DNA from: Channallabes apus
Lineage: Eukaryota; Chordata; Actinopteri; Siluriformes; Clariidae
Direction of reading: 5' to 3'
Length of the DNA: 64,000 bases
Assembly: GCA_030522415.1 (NCBI GenBank)
Contig: CM060112.1
Coordinates: 9,253,501-9,317,500, forward strand
Both the position numbers and the translations under genes were made by a program. Shown here in pieces: positions 10,666 to 21,679 of the stretch (positions within the stretch are counted from its first letter, which is position 1; every line of letters begins with the position of its first letter). The notes beneath the pieces are model-generated. The model did not search any database, was not told the origin of the DNA, and saw nothing but the letters and a program-made list of their open reading frames with translations.

Positions 10666-11649
10666 GTTGATCCACCAGTTAACTATTGCACCAATAACTG
10701 CAATCAAGCGTTTGCGATAACTTGCAACGAGTCTTTTACAGCGCTCTGGAGGAATTTTGGCCCACTCATCTTTGCAGAATTGTTGTAATTCAGCTTTATT
10801 TGAGGGTTTTCTAGCATGAACCGCCTTTTTAAGGTCATGCCACAACATCTCAATAGGATTCAGGTCAGGACTAGGCCACTCCAAAGTCTTCATTTTGTTT
10901 ATCTTCAGCCATTCAGAGGTGGATTTGCTGGTGTGTTTTGGGTCATTGTCCTGCTGCTGCACCCAAGATCGCTTCAGCTTGAGTTGACGAACAGATGGCC
11001 AGACATTCTCCTTCAGGATTTTTTGGTAGACAGTAGAATTCATGGTTCCATCTATCACAGCAAGCCTTCCAGGTCCTGAAGCAGCAAAACAACCCCAGAC
11101 CATCACACTACCACCACCATATTTTACTGTTGGTATGATGTTCTTTTTCTGAAATGCTGTGTTACTTTTACGCCAGATGTAACGGGACACGCACCTTCCA
11201 AAAAGTTTAACTTTTGTCTCATCGGTCCACAAAGTATTTTCCCAAAAGTCTTGGCAATCATTGAGATGTTTTTTAGCAAAATTGCGATGAGCCTTAATGT
11301 TCTTTTTGCTTAAAAGTGGTTTGCGCCTTGGAAATCTGCCATGCAGGCCATTTTTGCCCAGTCTCTTTCTTACGGTGGAGTTGTGAACACTGACCTTAAT
11401 TGAGGCAAGTGAGGCCTGCAGTTCTTTAGATGTTGTCCTGGGGTCTTTTGTGGCCTCTCGGATGAGTTGTCTCTGCGCTCTTGGGGTAATTTTGGTCGGC
11501 CGGCCACTCCTGGAAAGATTAACCACTGTTCCATGTTTTTGCCATTTGTGGATAATGGCTCTCACTGTAGTTCGCTGGAGTCCCAAAGCTTTAGAAATGG
11601 CTTTATAACCTTTACCAGACTGATAGATCTCAATTACCTTTGTTCTCAT
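10594..11649 (-). pseudogene. Tc1/mariner transposase, copy 1, mutated
   Basis: A 351-codon open frame with Tc1-type features: an N-terminal paired-like HTH region (QSGKGYKAISKALGL ... VRAIIHKW), the GRP box (SGRPTKI), a second HTH, and a DDE catalytic domain with WTDETKV, VQQQDNDPKH and DLNPIEMLWHDLK. The ancestral ATG is probably at 11677-11679 (MPRSK), but the sixth codon is a TAA (11662-11664), so translation could only begin at 11649. A 6-base loss near 10870 removes two residues (SQ or QS of WPSQSPDLNP), giving 32 rather than 34 residues between the second D and the E. Indels near 10680 change the C-terminus. It would cut and paste the element at TA sites, but the changes make activity unlikely. 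Confidence 0.9.
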
Positions 11650-11835
11650 TTGTTCCTGAATTTATTTGGATCTTGGCATGATGTCTAGCTTTTGAGGTGC
11701 TTTTGGTCTACTTCTCTGTGTCAGGTAGCTCCTATTTAAGTGATTTCTTGATTGAAACAGGTGTGGCAGTAATCAGGCCTGGGGGTGACTACAGAAATTG
11801 AACTCCGGTGTGATAAACCACAGTTAAGTTATTTT

Positions 11836-12057
11836 TTAACAAGGGGGGCAATCACTTTTTCACACAGGGCCATGTAGATTTGGAGTTTTTTTTCTCCCTT
11901 AATAACGTAAACCTTCATTTAAAAACTGCATTTTGTGTTCAATTATGTTATCTTTGACTAATAGTTAACGGTTTTTGATGAGCAGAAACATTTAAGTGTG
12001 ACAAACATGCAAAAGAATAAGAAATCAGGAAGGGGCAAATAGTTTTTCACACCACTG
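11836..12057. repeat. Right inverted repeat of Tc1-1 with inner direct repeat
   Basis: Mirror of 10438-10665. The inner motif at about 11842-11870 reads GGGGGGCAATCACTTTTTCA; the outer tip ends CACACCACTG at 12057. Confidence 0.85.
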
Positions 12058-12403
12058 TATACATCTGGACAATTGCACATGTCACTTTTCATGCATATTT
12101 GCATGACCATTTGTCACTTTAAATTCTATATATATACAGTAGATACTTCTATATATAGAAGTATATATAGAATATATATACCCCCCCTATATTTCTATAT
12201 TTTGCAATATTTTATTATGCCCTTTTTGTACAGTCTATTTTACTAGTTACATTTATTTCTTTAGTATTTCCTTTTATTGATATTTATTTTACGTACAAGC
12301 TTTTATTTTCTTTTTAAGGTCACTGGCGGTCGTGTAAGCATTTCACTGCATATTATACTGTGTATGACTGTGTATGTGACAAATAAAATTTGAATTTGAA
12401 TTT
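12058..12403 (+). other. LINE-B 3' UTR end and tail
   Basis: After Tc1-1 the LINE-B 3' UTR resumes. It has a perfect 22-bp palindrome (ATACTTCTATATATAGAAGT and mirror, about 12142-12163), then the 3' terminus GGTCACTGGCGGTCGTGTAA ... ACAAATAAAATTTGAATTTG. The same terminus recurs reversed at 46787-46905. Confidence 0.75.
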
Positions 12404-12698
12404 GAAAGTATACTCTAAGGTGCATGAAAGGAGGAGTCGGCCAATTGTCAAACGTCAGATTGAAGAGGAAAAATGTGAATTTCGTCCTGGTCATGGAACA
12501 ACAGACCAGCTTTTTACTCTTGCAGGAAACCTGGAAGGGGCTTTGGAATATGCCCATAGAGCCTACATGAGTTTTTGTGGATTGTGGAGTGTCTGTGGAG
12601 GTACTGCGAGAGTATGGGGTGAGGGTGTCGCTTCTCAAGGCCATCCAATCCCTTTAGGCCCAAAGTGAGAGCTGTGTTCAGGTTCACGGCAGTAGATA
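12404..12698 (+). mobile_element. LINE-A fragment 2: RT palm start
   Basis: Resumes LINE-A: VYSKVHERRSRPIVKRQIEE, EKCEFRPGHGTTDQLFTLAG, EYAHRAYMSFCGL. The frame then shifts but VLREYGV- and SCVQVHGS-like phrases remain readable to about 12690. The last 16 bases (12683-12698) are the target duplication of the LINE-C insertion that follows. Confidence 0.75.
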
Positions 12699-13681
12699 TT
12701 TTTTTTTCAATTCAATTTTATTTGTTTATCGCTTTTAACAATTGACATTGTCTCAAAACAGCTTTACACAATCAAAATAATTATTTAAGTTTGTATGAGA
12801 ATGTGTATGAATCAAAATGGTCAGTCCCTGGTGAGCAAGCCGCGGGCGACAGTGGCAAGGAAAAACTCCTTGAGATGGTAATAGGAAGAAACCTTGAGAG
12901 GAACCAGACTCAACAGGGAACCCATCCTCATCTGGGTGAAACAGATAGCAGGAACTGATCTGCATTTACACAGTGTGTTAGGTGGCAGGCAGTTCAGCTA
13001 TAATAGTTAATGTTAATTGATGTTAAAATGGAGTCCAGGTAGTTATTGGAGACTCAGATAAACTTGTAGAAAGTTCCAGTCCTGAACTATCGAATTGTCA
13101 AGTCCTCAGAGAAACAGCAGCTAACACCAGTCGAGGCCAGAACCGTCTTCTAAGTAGATAGAATCATCCACAGACACCAGACGCATCCCAAAGAGACACA
13201 CGGGGCATCCATGCGATGAGACCTCCAACCAGAAGCGGGGCACCAGGATGGATCAGACAGGTCCAGAGGGCAGAGGGAGTCTGGATCACTGGCAGCTCAG
13301 GGATGACATGTGTAGCTCGACAGAGAGAGAGAGTGAAAGGGGGAGACAGGGGGAGAGAGGAAAGAGAAAGAGAAGAAGAGGAGAGATGGGAGTTAGGTAT
13401 GGTCACAGTCACATAACTGTAATGTATAATGTGAATGTATATTTACTGTAGAGTGCAAGCAGGGACTCCGGCAGGACTAACTGACAGCACAACTAAAAGG
13501 GAGAGCCAGAGGGAAACACAAACATGAGGGCTCCCTGAGATGTAAAGCAAACAATCACCTCACTGTCAACAAACCTGAGTGATCAAATGAGATTGAGGAA
13601 GACAGCATCTAAACATACCAGTTCACCGTAATACTCTACGTCCATGAGTCCCCCATTGTCCTTTACCTAAGGCAAATCTAT
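12699..13681 (-). other. LINE-C copy 1 3' UTR with a GA/CT-rich tract
   Basis: Non-coding 3' region, closely matched by 23288-24093, 33476-34572 and 48637-49366. It contains a GA-rich tract (13319-13388; CT-rich on the sense strand) and the shared terminal stretch GAGACAATGTCAATTGTTAA. Confidence 0.8.
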
Positions 13682-15240
13682 TTATAAATATGCTTGGCTA
13701 AATAAATAGGCTTTTAGCCTAGACTTAAACACTGAGACTGTGTCTGAATCCCAAACACTATTTGGAAGACTATTCCATAATTTTGGGGCTTTGTAAGAAA
13801 AAGCTCTGCCCCCAGCTGTAGTTTTCATAATACGCGGTACTGACAAGCAGCCTGCATCCTTAGATCGAAGTAGGCGTGGCGGATCGTAAGACACTAGCAG
13901 TTCACTCAGATACTGCGGCGCGAGACCATTTAATGCATTATATGTCAAGAGTAGTATTTTAAAATCAATGCGAAAGGGAGCAAATGCAGTGAAGATAGGA
14001 TATGGGTGATTTGCTCATATCTTCTGGTTCTAGTGAGGACTCTCGCTGCTGCATTCTGGACTAGCTGAAGCGTGTTTATGCACCTAGCTGAACAACCAGA
14101 CAGTAAGGCATTACAATAGTCCAACCTAGAAGTGATAAAAGCATGAACTAGTTTTTCTGCATCCTTTAGCGACAATATATTTCTTACCTTGGCAATATTT
14201 CTGAGGTGAAAGAATGCTATCCTGGTGATATTATCTACATGAGCTTCAATGAAAGACTGGAATCTATAATCACGCCAAGGTCTTTTACATTTGCACTTGA
14301 TGGAACAGAAAGGCCATCTAAAGTTACGGTGTGATCTAAGATTTTACTCCTAGCTGTATGCGTTCCTATGACTAGAACTTCTGTCTTATCCGGATTAAGC
14401 AGAAGGAAGTTAATTAACATCCAATTTCTTATGTCCTGCACACATTGCTCAACTTTAGTAAGCTGGTTTTTCTCATCAGGTTTTGCTGAGACATATAACT
14501 GTGTGTCATCCGAATAACAATGAAAACTAATACCATGCTTACGCTTATGTTGCCCAGAGGAAGCATGTAAATGGAAAAAAGCAGTGGGCCTAAAACGAAC
14601 CCTGCGGAACGCCAAACTCCTCTAGAGAACATGCAGAATAATCACCATTTAAGTCTACATAATGATAACCCGTAATTCCTACTACATTTTCTAATCTGTG
14701 AAGAAGAATAGCATGATCAATGGTGTCAAAAGCTGCACTGAGGTCGAGTAATGCAAGCATAGTTACACAACCCTGATCAGAGGCTAATAGGAGGTCATTT
14801 ACTACTTTAACCAGTGCTGTTTCTGTGCTGTGATGAGGCCTAAATCCTGACTGATACAGTTCATGTATGCCATTTCTATGTAGATATGACCATAGCTGCT
14901 CTGCTACTATCTTTTCCAAAATCTTAGAGATAAAGGGGAGGTTCGATATTGGCCTGTAATTGGACAGCTGACAGGGGTCGAGGTCAGGTTTCTTAATTAT
15001 TGGTTTGATAACTGCTAATTTAAAAGATTTTGGAACATAACCAATGCTGAGTGAGGAATTATTTATTCTCAACAGTGGTTCTGATATTACTGGTACTATC
15101 TGTTTAAGAAAATGTGTCGGTATAGGATCTAATATACAGGTTGATGAATTTGCAGAAGAGATGAGTGAAATTAGTTCATTCTCTTCAAGGGGAGTAAAGT
15201 ATTCTAGGTTCCGATCTGACATAGGTTAACATCTGTATCA
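13682..15240 (-). pseudogene. LINE-C copy 1 reverse transcriptase, broken
   Basis: Read right to left: [109 protein letters not shown] (motif A), a gap, [17 protein letters not shown] (motif B), [12 protein letters not shown] (motif C; YSDD where siblings have YADD), [40 protein letters not shown], and a C-terminus ending SVFKSRLKAYLFSQAYL at 13682. At least four frame changes (near 14230, 14600 and 13945) break it. Confidence 0.85.
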
Positions 15241-15499
15241 ATTACATTGTTCGGTTTCAAAGCCTCAATTTTATGCCTGATATTTACAATTTTATTATTA
15301 AAAAAGTTCATGAAGTCCTCACTATTGCATGATGTTGTTGTGGAGATTTCTGTAGTGGTCTTATTTCTGGTTAATTTGGCTACGGTATTAACTAAGAGTT
15401 AATACTAAGAGCTTTCCTATAGTTCAGGATGCTCTCTTTCCAGGCTATTTGAAATACTAACAAATTAGTTTTAATGCCATTTATGCTCTAATTTCTGAG

Positions 15500-16440
15500 T
15501 GGTCTGTTTTAAAGTGCGCGTGTGATCGTTATACCAGAGAGCGAGTTTCTTATCTCTAATAATTTTTCTTTAGCTGGAGCTACATTATCTAAGGTACAAT
15601 GAAATGTCGACTCTAAATATTCAGTCGCCTGATCGAGTTCTGTGGAGTCAGACGGTGACCTAATCGCAGTTGGTAACTCTGGCAGATTACTGATAAAACT
15701 CTGTGTTGTAGTTGATGTGAATGTACGTTTAATACGGTAGCGCGGTGCTGTGCGTACATTATCACTGTGACACACTTGAATGGAGACAAGATAGTGATCT
15801 GAGATAATTTCAGACAGTGGAATTGTGAATACATTTCTTATACTTAATAAGAAATGTATAATATTATAATGTATAATAATATTTAATAATATTAATAAGA
15901 ATATTATTAAATCTAAAGTGTGACCTGCTTTATGAGTGGGTCCTACTACACACTGATTTACGCCTACGGAGTCCAGTATGGACATAAATACTGTTCTCAG
16001 AGGGTCTTCTGGATTCTCAAAATGAATGTTAAAATCTCCAGCAATTAACACTTTGTCTACAGAAACGACTAGGTTTGAGATGAAATCTGCAAATTCACTA
16101 AGAAATTCAGAATACGGCCCTGCAGGTCTGTAAATTATAATTAGTGGAATCGACTGAGTTGACTTAATATACTTAAATACACTTATGTTACTATAAAGAA
16201 TTTCAAATGAGTTAAATTTGTGTCCGTGTTGTACATTTTTGTACGATAGACAGAATATCATTGTAAATAACTGCGATGCCTCCTCCTCTACCAGTTAACC
16301 GAGGCTGGTGTATGTAGCTGTATCCAGGAGGACTAGCTTCATTAAGAGCTACATACTCGTCCTGTGTAACCCATGTTTCAGTTAAACAGAGTATATCAAA
16401 CGCCTGATCTGTGATAATTTCATTAACAATAACCACTTTT
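15500..16440 (-). pseudogene. LINE-C copy 1 endonuclease, broken
   Basis: Read right to left: AFDILCLTETWVTQDEYVAL, SYIHQPRLTGRGGGIAVIYN, then after a frameshift FEILYSNISVFKYIKSTQSI, IIYRPAGPYSEFLSEFADFI, VLIAGDFNIHFENPED (catalytic GDFN), GPTHKAGHTLDLII and SDHYLVSIQV (SDH). These are the ordered motifs of the LINE endonuclease. An AT-rich expansion of about 40 bases at 15845-15905 splits the region between LDLII and SIRNVFTI compared with the copy at 31330. Confidence 0.8.
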
Positions 16441-16468
16441 GATGCGAGAGATCTAATATTTAACAGGC

Positions 16469-17148
16469 TTCACATGGCATAAGATAAGACTTGTTTCCAG
16501 TAGGTGTTGGCCTCCCCCAGGGTTGTGCTCCGTCACCAATTATGTTTGTGATTTTCATGAACAGGATATTAAAGCGCAGTTGTGGAGGAGAGGATATCCA
16601 GTTTGGTGGGATAAGGATTGCATATTTGGTGGGATAAGGATTGACTGCTTTTTGCATATTATGTGGTCATCATCAATCTTTGACCTGCAGCACTTGCTGG
16701 CTTGGTTTACAGGTTCGTGTGAAGTGGCAGAGATGAGGATCAACACCATGAAATCTGTGGCCATGGTTCTCAGCTAGAAACTGATGTATTGTCTACTCCA
16801 GGTAGGGAGTGAGTCGTTACCCCATGTGAAGGAGTTTAAGTATCTTGGGGTCTTGTTTACAAGTGATGGAACATTGGAAGATGAGGTTGAATCGGAGAAT
16901 CTGAGAACTGGGGACGGTATCACAGTCGCATTACCGCACTGTTGTGACAAAAAGAGAGTTGAGCCAAAAAGTAAAGCTCTCAATCTACTGGTCGATCTTT
17001 GTTCTGACCCTCACCTATGGTCATGAGCGTTGTGTCATGACCAAAAGGACAAGATCACGAATATAAGCGGTTGGGTTTCCCTGCTGGAACTGCTACCCCG
17101 CGACCCAATTTTAGATAAGCAGTTAAAGATGAATGAATGGATGGATGG
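16469..17148 (+). mobile_element. LINE-A fragment 3: RT palm, thumb and tail
   Basis: Continues LINE-A: VGVGLPQGCAPSPIMFVIFM (motif B), then after damage DLQHLLAWFTGSCEVAEMRI, NTMKSVAMVLS, SLPHVKEFKYLGVLFTSDGT and TLTYGHER. It ends with CTGCTACCCCGCGACCCAAT, GATAAGC and a GATGAATGAATGGATGGATG tail. A GATG-type tail is known for Rex3 in fish. A short direct repeat (TTTGGTGGGATAAGGATTG twice, 16599-16640) sits where the FADD box should be, so motif C is lost. Confidence 0.75.
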
Positions 17149-18129
17149 TGTGTGTTGGTTCCTCTATCCCTCGAGGTAAATTGTCTGTTTTTTATTTTTT
17201 AGAAGTGGGAGGATAAACTGGATGCTGTATAGTAAAAGCAATCTATTTGTTTTATTATCAAAAAGAGTAGGATGTTCTAGACTATTCCCTGCTCTCTATC
17301 TATAATTAACTATTTTGGCCTAAAACCCCTGTCACCTCTGGTTCACACTATATTAAAAATAGTTGTGAATGCAATAAGAAATTGTACAATGGTACAGAAA
17401 CACAGTAGAAACTGATATTTTCACCCTTGATGTGGACGTGCCAAACCTTTTCAGTTTGACCATGGTAGGTCCATGCCACATTGTAGAAGACTGTATTAAG
17501 TTGCCATTATGTTTTTCTTTGGTTATCACCTGTTTTGCCACACATGCAGTACGTTATCATCACGCCTGTCACATTCAGAAAATTTAATATAAATACTGGG
17601 TCCATTTCCTCACACTATCACTTTTAAAAATAAAAAGTTATTCATATCACCCTGCTGGACACAATGACAAGGTCGTAAACGAATGAGCCCAATAAGAGCA
17701 TGGGGCAATCTGATTGGACACAGTAATGGCGCAATTCAAACTCATTGGACCAGGTGAGCACATGATCTTGTGATGGGAATGTGGTGAAACCATAATAGAT
17801 ATATTAAGAACCTGAAATAAACATTATGAGGAAGTAGTATAAACTTTATGAATACACTTTTTCATTTTGACCCTGCTCCTACTGCTTTCTTCGATATTTT
17901 TTGGACTTGGTTGAAACTTTGTAGCATCAGAATGTGACAGTTGCTGTGGTATAAAGAAATTAATAAAAAAAACTAACATACAGTAGATTTGTTGATAGTT
18001 GGAAATATAATTCCGTATCTTGAAAAACAATTTCATGTGGATGTTTGTGGCTGCTTTATTTCCATGATTTGTGTATGGGAAATATAATTTGTAACCTATG
18101 TATTGCTGTTAATTATTTAAAGTATACTA
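17149..18129. other. Non-coding region, no gene seen
   Basis: AT-rich sequence. I see no family motif on either strand and no clear repeat. Confidence 0.4.
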
Positions 18130-18745
18130 TTTGATGTAACAATGTGCACAGGCAAACAGGCAAAGGCGCGGCCATTTATACACACGGTTGCCAGGCAACG
18201 CCGCAGTCAAGCAATTAGTCTGAACATGCCGCACCTGGCAGCATGTCTATATAAGGGTCCTGATACCTCCGCACTTTGTGCGAATATTAGGTAGCACCGG
18301 TACCTGCCAAGACAAAGGCAAAGCCAAGACAAGCGCGCACAGAGAAAGTAAAGAGACAGAGGCAAAGTCCCAGCCTCTGCCTGATTAAGATGCCGACGAG
18401 AGAGAGAGAGAGAGACAGAGCGTCACGCAGCCGTGTAGCGTCCGCTCTCGGGTGAAGTATAACGTTACACCAAAAAACACTGCTCACTTCTCTACCATAA
18501 ATCCTCGGTAGAGGATATAGTTTTTGTTAGTTTCCAGAGCCACGTCCGTTCTTACATAGACGACAGAGCTCTGTTTATTTTGTGTTATTAGTTTTCATTT
18601 GTTTCCTTTTAAGTTCTCTTAATTAATAATCCCACACTATCTCCAAACGGGAAGATCTTCCAGTGCGTATCATGAGCACTGTCACAACTCCTATTTCACT
18701 GACTCCCTCTAAAGCCCTGCGTCAGGGCTCTTATCATTAAAAACA
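18130..18745 (+). promoter_or_regulatory. GC-richer LTR-like or promoter-like block
   Basis: Stands out from AT-rich neighbours. It has a TATA-like CTATATAAGGG at 18247-18257, a GA repeat at 18398-18416, a short palindrome AACGTT, and near the end a hairpin AGCCCTG-CGT-CAGGGCT (18712-18728). Size and content fit a solo LTR, but I found no TG...CA ends with matching flanks. A stray promoter is the alternative. Confidence 0.35.
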
Positions 18746-18775
18746 TCATCATTATTTATTTATTTTTTATAAATT

Positions 18776-19221
18776 ATTTTTGGGGTTTTTCCAATTTTAT
18801 CTCCAATTTTGTCGTGGCCAATTCCTACCCATCGCTAGGGGGCTCCCACATTAAGGCTACCACTACCATTCAGTCAGGAGGGCGAAGACTATCATGTGTT
18901 TCCTCACACTCATGTGATGTCAGCCGACCACATCTTTTCAAACTGCTTGCTCACGCACCATTAGGGGCGGAGTAACACACTTGGAGGAAAGCGCTAGCCG
19001 TTCCTTCCGCGTGCGCGAGGTCACAGACGCCCCTGATTGGCTGTAGAGCCGTGATTAATGTGGGAGCGCAACTACCTCTCATCCCTCCCCCCTGAGAGAG
19101 CTCGGCCAATCAGCTCTCTCTATGCCTCTGGTTGTGAGAGGAAAACAGCATCACCCGGGTTTCGAACCAGCAATCTCCGGATGATAGGGCAAGCGCTTTA
19201 CCACTGTGCCACTCGGAGGCC
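18776..19221 (-). mobile_element. tRNA-derived SINE, reverse orientation, near full length
   Basis: On the minus strand it begins GGCCTCCGAGTGGCACAGTG (A box) with GCTGGTTCGAAACCCGGG (B box) about 40 bases on, the internal Pol III promoter of a tRNA head. A body of about 350 bases follows and ends in GGCCACGACAAAATTGGAGA and an A-rich tail. Such SINEs depend on a LINE for copying. Confidence 0.8.
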
Positions 19222-21187
19222 TTCCACATAACATTTAAATGAAGTAATAAAAATTTATATTATTATTATTTATTGTAATGGTAATGCCGGAAGGAAAAAC
19301 AATTACATAGACATAACAATTAATACGTGAATTATTCACTCACATAAGTGAGATTCAATTCTCATTGGAATGTGTATTTGTAATTAAGTACCTACCCTGC
19401 TTCCATTGTTCATAAAATGAAGTGACTGTGAGTATGAGCCATTGAGTGATGGTTGTGATTCTAAGTAATACTTATAACATTTGGTCCCCAATTTAAGAGA
19501 TGTTACACGACCACTATTGTGTTTCTCTGTCTTTGATAAAGAAACATCTTTTTCTTATGTCCTTCCAGCACCTCTCTCTTAGGAGTTTAGAACTCTAAGC
19601 TCTTGAATCCTGTGCCAAGTGCTAATGCATATGAGGCTTAATTCTCTTACAGACGCTGAGCGATGTGGCTTTAAAACGGACCTGACAATCCACTTATACT
19701 GCACCTATAAAACTGTCATGCTTTCTTGAATCATCAACACCATCTGCCAATAGTGATGGATTCCCCTGTCTAATGCTTAATCAATAAACGTAATTTTTTT
19801 TGCTATTTTCAGTTCTTGATTTTTTTTTTCTCCAAAGTTTTTTTTTCTGTATCTGTTCTGTCAACCTTTTCGTCACAGGCTGCAGTGTGCAATATCTTCT
19901 AAGCTATATTTATCCCCCCCCCCCCCCACTTGTTTTATGGTATGTAATAATGAAAATTGAAGATTGTATTGTATTATTGTATTGTATTCTAAAGATATTA
20001 TTATTATTATTATTATTGACCTTGCAATGTTTTTGATTCATGCAAATGAACAGTAAATAGAAGTTTCCTTAATGCTACGACTACTGGAAGAAAATCTGCC
20101 AGAAAAAGAGACTAAAAGCAGGTAAGAAAAAAATCATTTAACACTATACAAATAATTATAATAGAAGTTAGTACTGTATGTGGTTAAAAACACAATTTAC
20201 TTAATTTTCTCTTCTGTTCTCAAAAGCACAGAAGTATGAGCTCAACAGCTTGTACAAATTAACAGTAAAATGTTGAAAAATTTAATGGTTTCTTTGAGGG
20301 ATATTGGATTAGAAAAATCTATGAACTTAATTATTGAATAATATTATATTCTTTACCTAGCTTAATGTAAATTTCAAAATTTTTTATTAATTTATTTTCA
20401 AATAAACAAGAGCTAAATGGTACCCCATTCAAATCAACCATATGAAATACATCTATATCTTTTCAAATTTTTCCCTTATGAATTTCCAATTATTTTGCAA
20501 TAGACCCTGTGGTACTATACTGCATACAACAAATTATTAGTGCTAATAAAGTTACCAATCTGGCTAAAGTTGACTAAATAAAACTTACACTGCCACCCTG
20601 ATAATTGGTTCTTAGCTTGAACACTTTATTTTTTATATTAATCCTCTGCTGTTATTTTTTTTACTTTCAATTTACAAGCATGAATCAACATTCACTTGTA
20701 AATGGCAATAACAATTAATTACCCAACATGCTTCTAATTGTGTAATGACCTAGCAAATGTGGACACTTTTCCCAAAGGTATTTAATGCCTATAGCCCCCA
20801 ACGTTGATGCAATGCAATGTAAGAAACAATGAGTAACAGTTACATCACGGATGGTGCTTCAGCCAGTCATAAGATTCTGGCCTGTTTCATAGAGACATAA
20901 AGTTATTTCCAACCAGGGAGACTAATAGAGAAAGTCTGAGGCTTTCCATAATTTGTTTATATCTTACCATGCGATATTACATCTGCTGATCATTACAGAA
21001 TACGGCAGGCATCAGTATTCAGATATCTTTGCTGTTTAGAAGTTGGGGGGGGGGTCTCAGGCTCAATATCAGTCTGCGGATGAGGTGTGTTACACAGTGG
21101 TACTCTTACAATTATATATTTCTTTTCATTAGGTCATACTTCTATACATATACAGTACACATTTGTATATGACACACTCAACACACT
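19222..21187. other. AT-rich non-coding region
   Basis: No gene is visible. Simple tracts: C14 at 19914-19927, (TTA)n at 19997-20017 and G9 near 21044-21053. Short open frames here are AT-driven. Confidence 0.4.
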
Positions 21188-21476
21188 CACTCATCATCTA
21201 TACTACTTTATCCTGTATTCAGGTTCGCGGTGACCTATCCCAGGATGCTTTGGGCACGAGGCAGGCTACACCCTGGACAGGGTGCCAATCTATCATAGGG
21301 CACACACACTCATAGACTCAATCACACACTCATTCCACATTACGGGCAATTTGGCCAATTAGCCTAATTTGCTGGTCTTTGAACTGTGGCCGAGCCTGGC
21401 CAGAAATTGAACCTGGACCCTGGAGGTGCAAGGCGACAGTGCTAACCACTTTACCACAGTGCTGCCTTCATATATA
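21188..21476 (-). mobile_element. tRNA-headed SINE of the GAATGA-tail family, full length
   Basis: On the minus strand: GGCAGCACTGTGGTAAAGTG (A box), TTAGCACTGTCGCC, a B-box-like GGTTCAATTTC, then a body including CACCCTGTCC and CAGGATAAAGTAG..., ending in an ATGAGTGAGTG-type tail. Related copies are at 24096, 25977 and 55975. Confidence 0.8.
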
Positions 21477-21479
21477 TTG

Positions 21480-21679
21480 CCACGCCTACTTTGGTCAAAG
21501 GATGCAGGCTGCTTGTCAGTACCGCGTATTATGAAAGCTACAGCTGGGGCAGAGGTTTTTCTTACAAAGCCCCAAAATTATGGAATAGTCTTCCAAATAG
21601 TGTTCGGGACTCAGACACAGTCTCAGTGTTTAAGTCTAGGCTAAAAACCTTTTTATTTGGCCAAGCATTTTTATAAATC
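21480..21679 (+). mobile_element. LINE-C copy 2, part a: end of RT frame
   Basis: A 5'-truncated LINE-C. It encodes the RT C-terminus: PRLLWSKDAGCLSVPRIMK, then after a one-base shift [20 protein letters not shown] and SVFKSRLKTFLFGQAFL, ending with a stop at about 21674. Tc1 copy 2 inserts a few bases later; the 3' UTR continues at 23288. Confidence 0.8.

Larger units (their letters stand above)
10438..12057 (-). mobile_element. Tc1/mariner element copy 1 (Tc1-1)
   Basis: It starts CAATGGTGTGAAAAACTATT and ends ...TTTTTCACACCACTG, flanked by TA on both sides (10436-10437 and 12058-12059). The inverted repeats are about 200 bp with an inner copy of the tip (GTGTGAAAAAGTAATTGCC), that is, an IR/DR arrangement. 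One transposase gene on the minus strand fills the middle. It sits in the LINE-B 3' UTR. Confidence 0.92.
7381..12403 (+). mobile_element. LINE-B (Rex1/L2-like) inserted in LINE-A, carrying a Tc1
   Basis: A plus-strand LINE: endonuclease region (7560-8330), reverse transcriptase (8579-9730), C-terminal RT tail (9731-10360), 3' UTR, and a 3' tail ACAAATAAAATTTGAATTTG ending in TTTGAA repeats at 12386-12403. LINE-A coding sequence abuts it on both sides; GAAA at each edge is the possible target duplication. A Tc1/mariner element (10438-12057) lies in its 3' UTR. Coding breaks include stops at 7749, 8576 and 9728 and a frameshift near 8135, so it is dead. The SSVFNT motif resembles the FSSAFNT typical of Rex1, but an L2-clade assignment is also possible. 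Confidence 0.8.
12699..16468 (-). mobile_element. LINE-C copy 1, 5'-truncated, inserted in LINE-A
   Basis: Minus-strand LINE of the CR1/L2 group. Its 3' tail (T9 then CAATTCAATTTTATTTG on the plus strand) is at 12699, followed by about 980 bases of 3' UTR, RT (13682-15240), a linker, and an endonuclease running to the 5' truncation at 16468. The flanks TTCACGGCAGTAGATA (12683-12698) and TTCACATGGCATAAGATA (16469-16486) look like a diverged target duplication of about 16-18 bp. Coding frames carry stops and indels. Confidence 0.85.

Noticed and set aside
13164..13451. Open frames rich in S/L or R/E on both strands
   Set aside because: Translation of the CT/GA-rich tract in the LINE-C 3' UTR; the same frames recur at 23526-23849 and 48650-48852.
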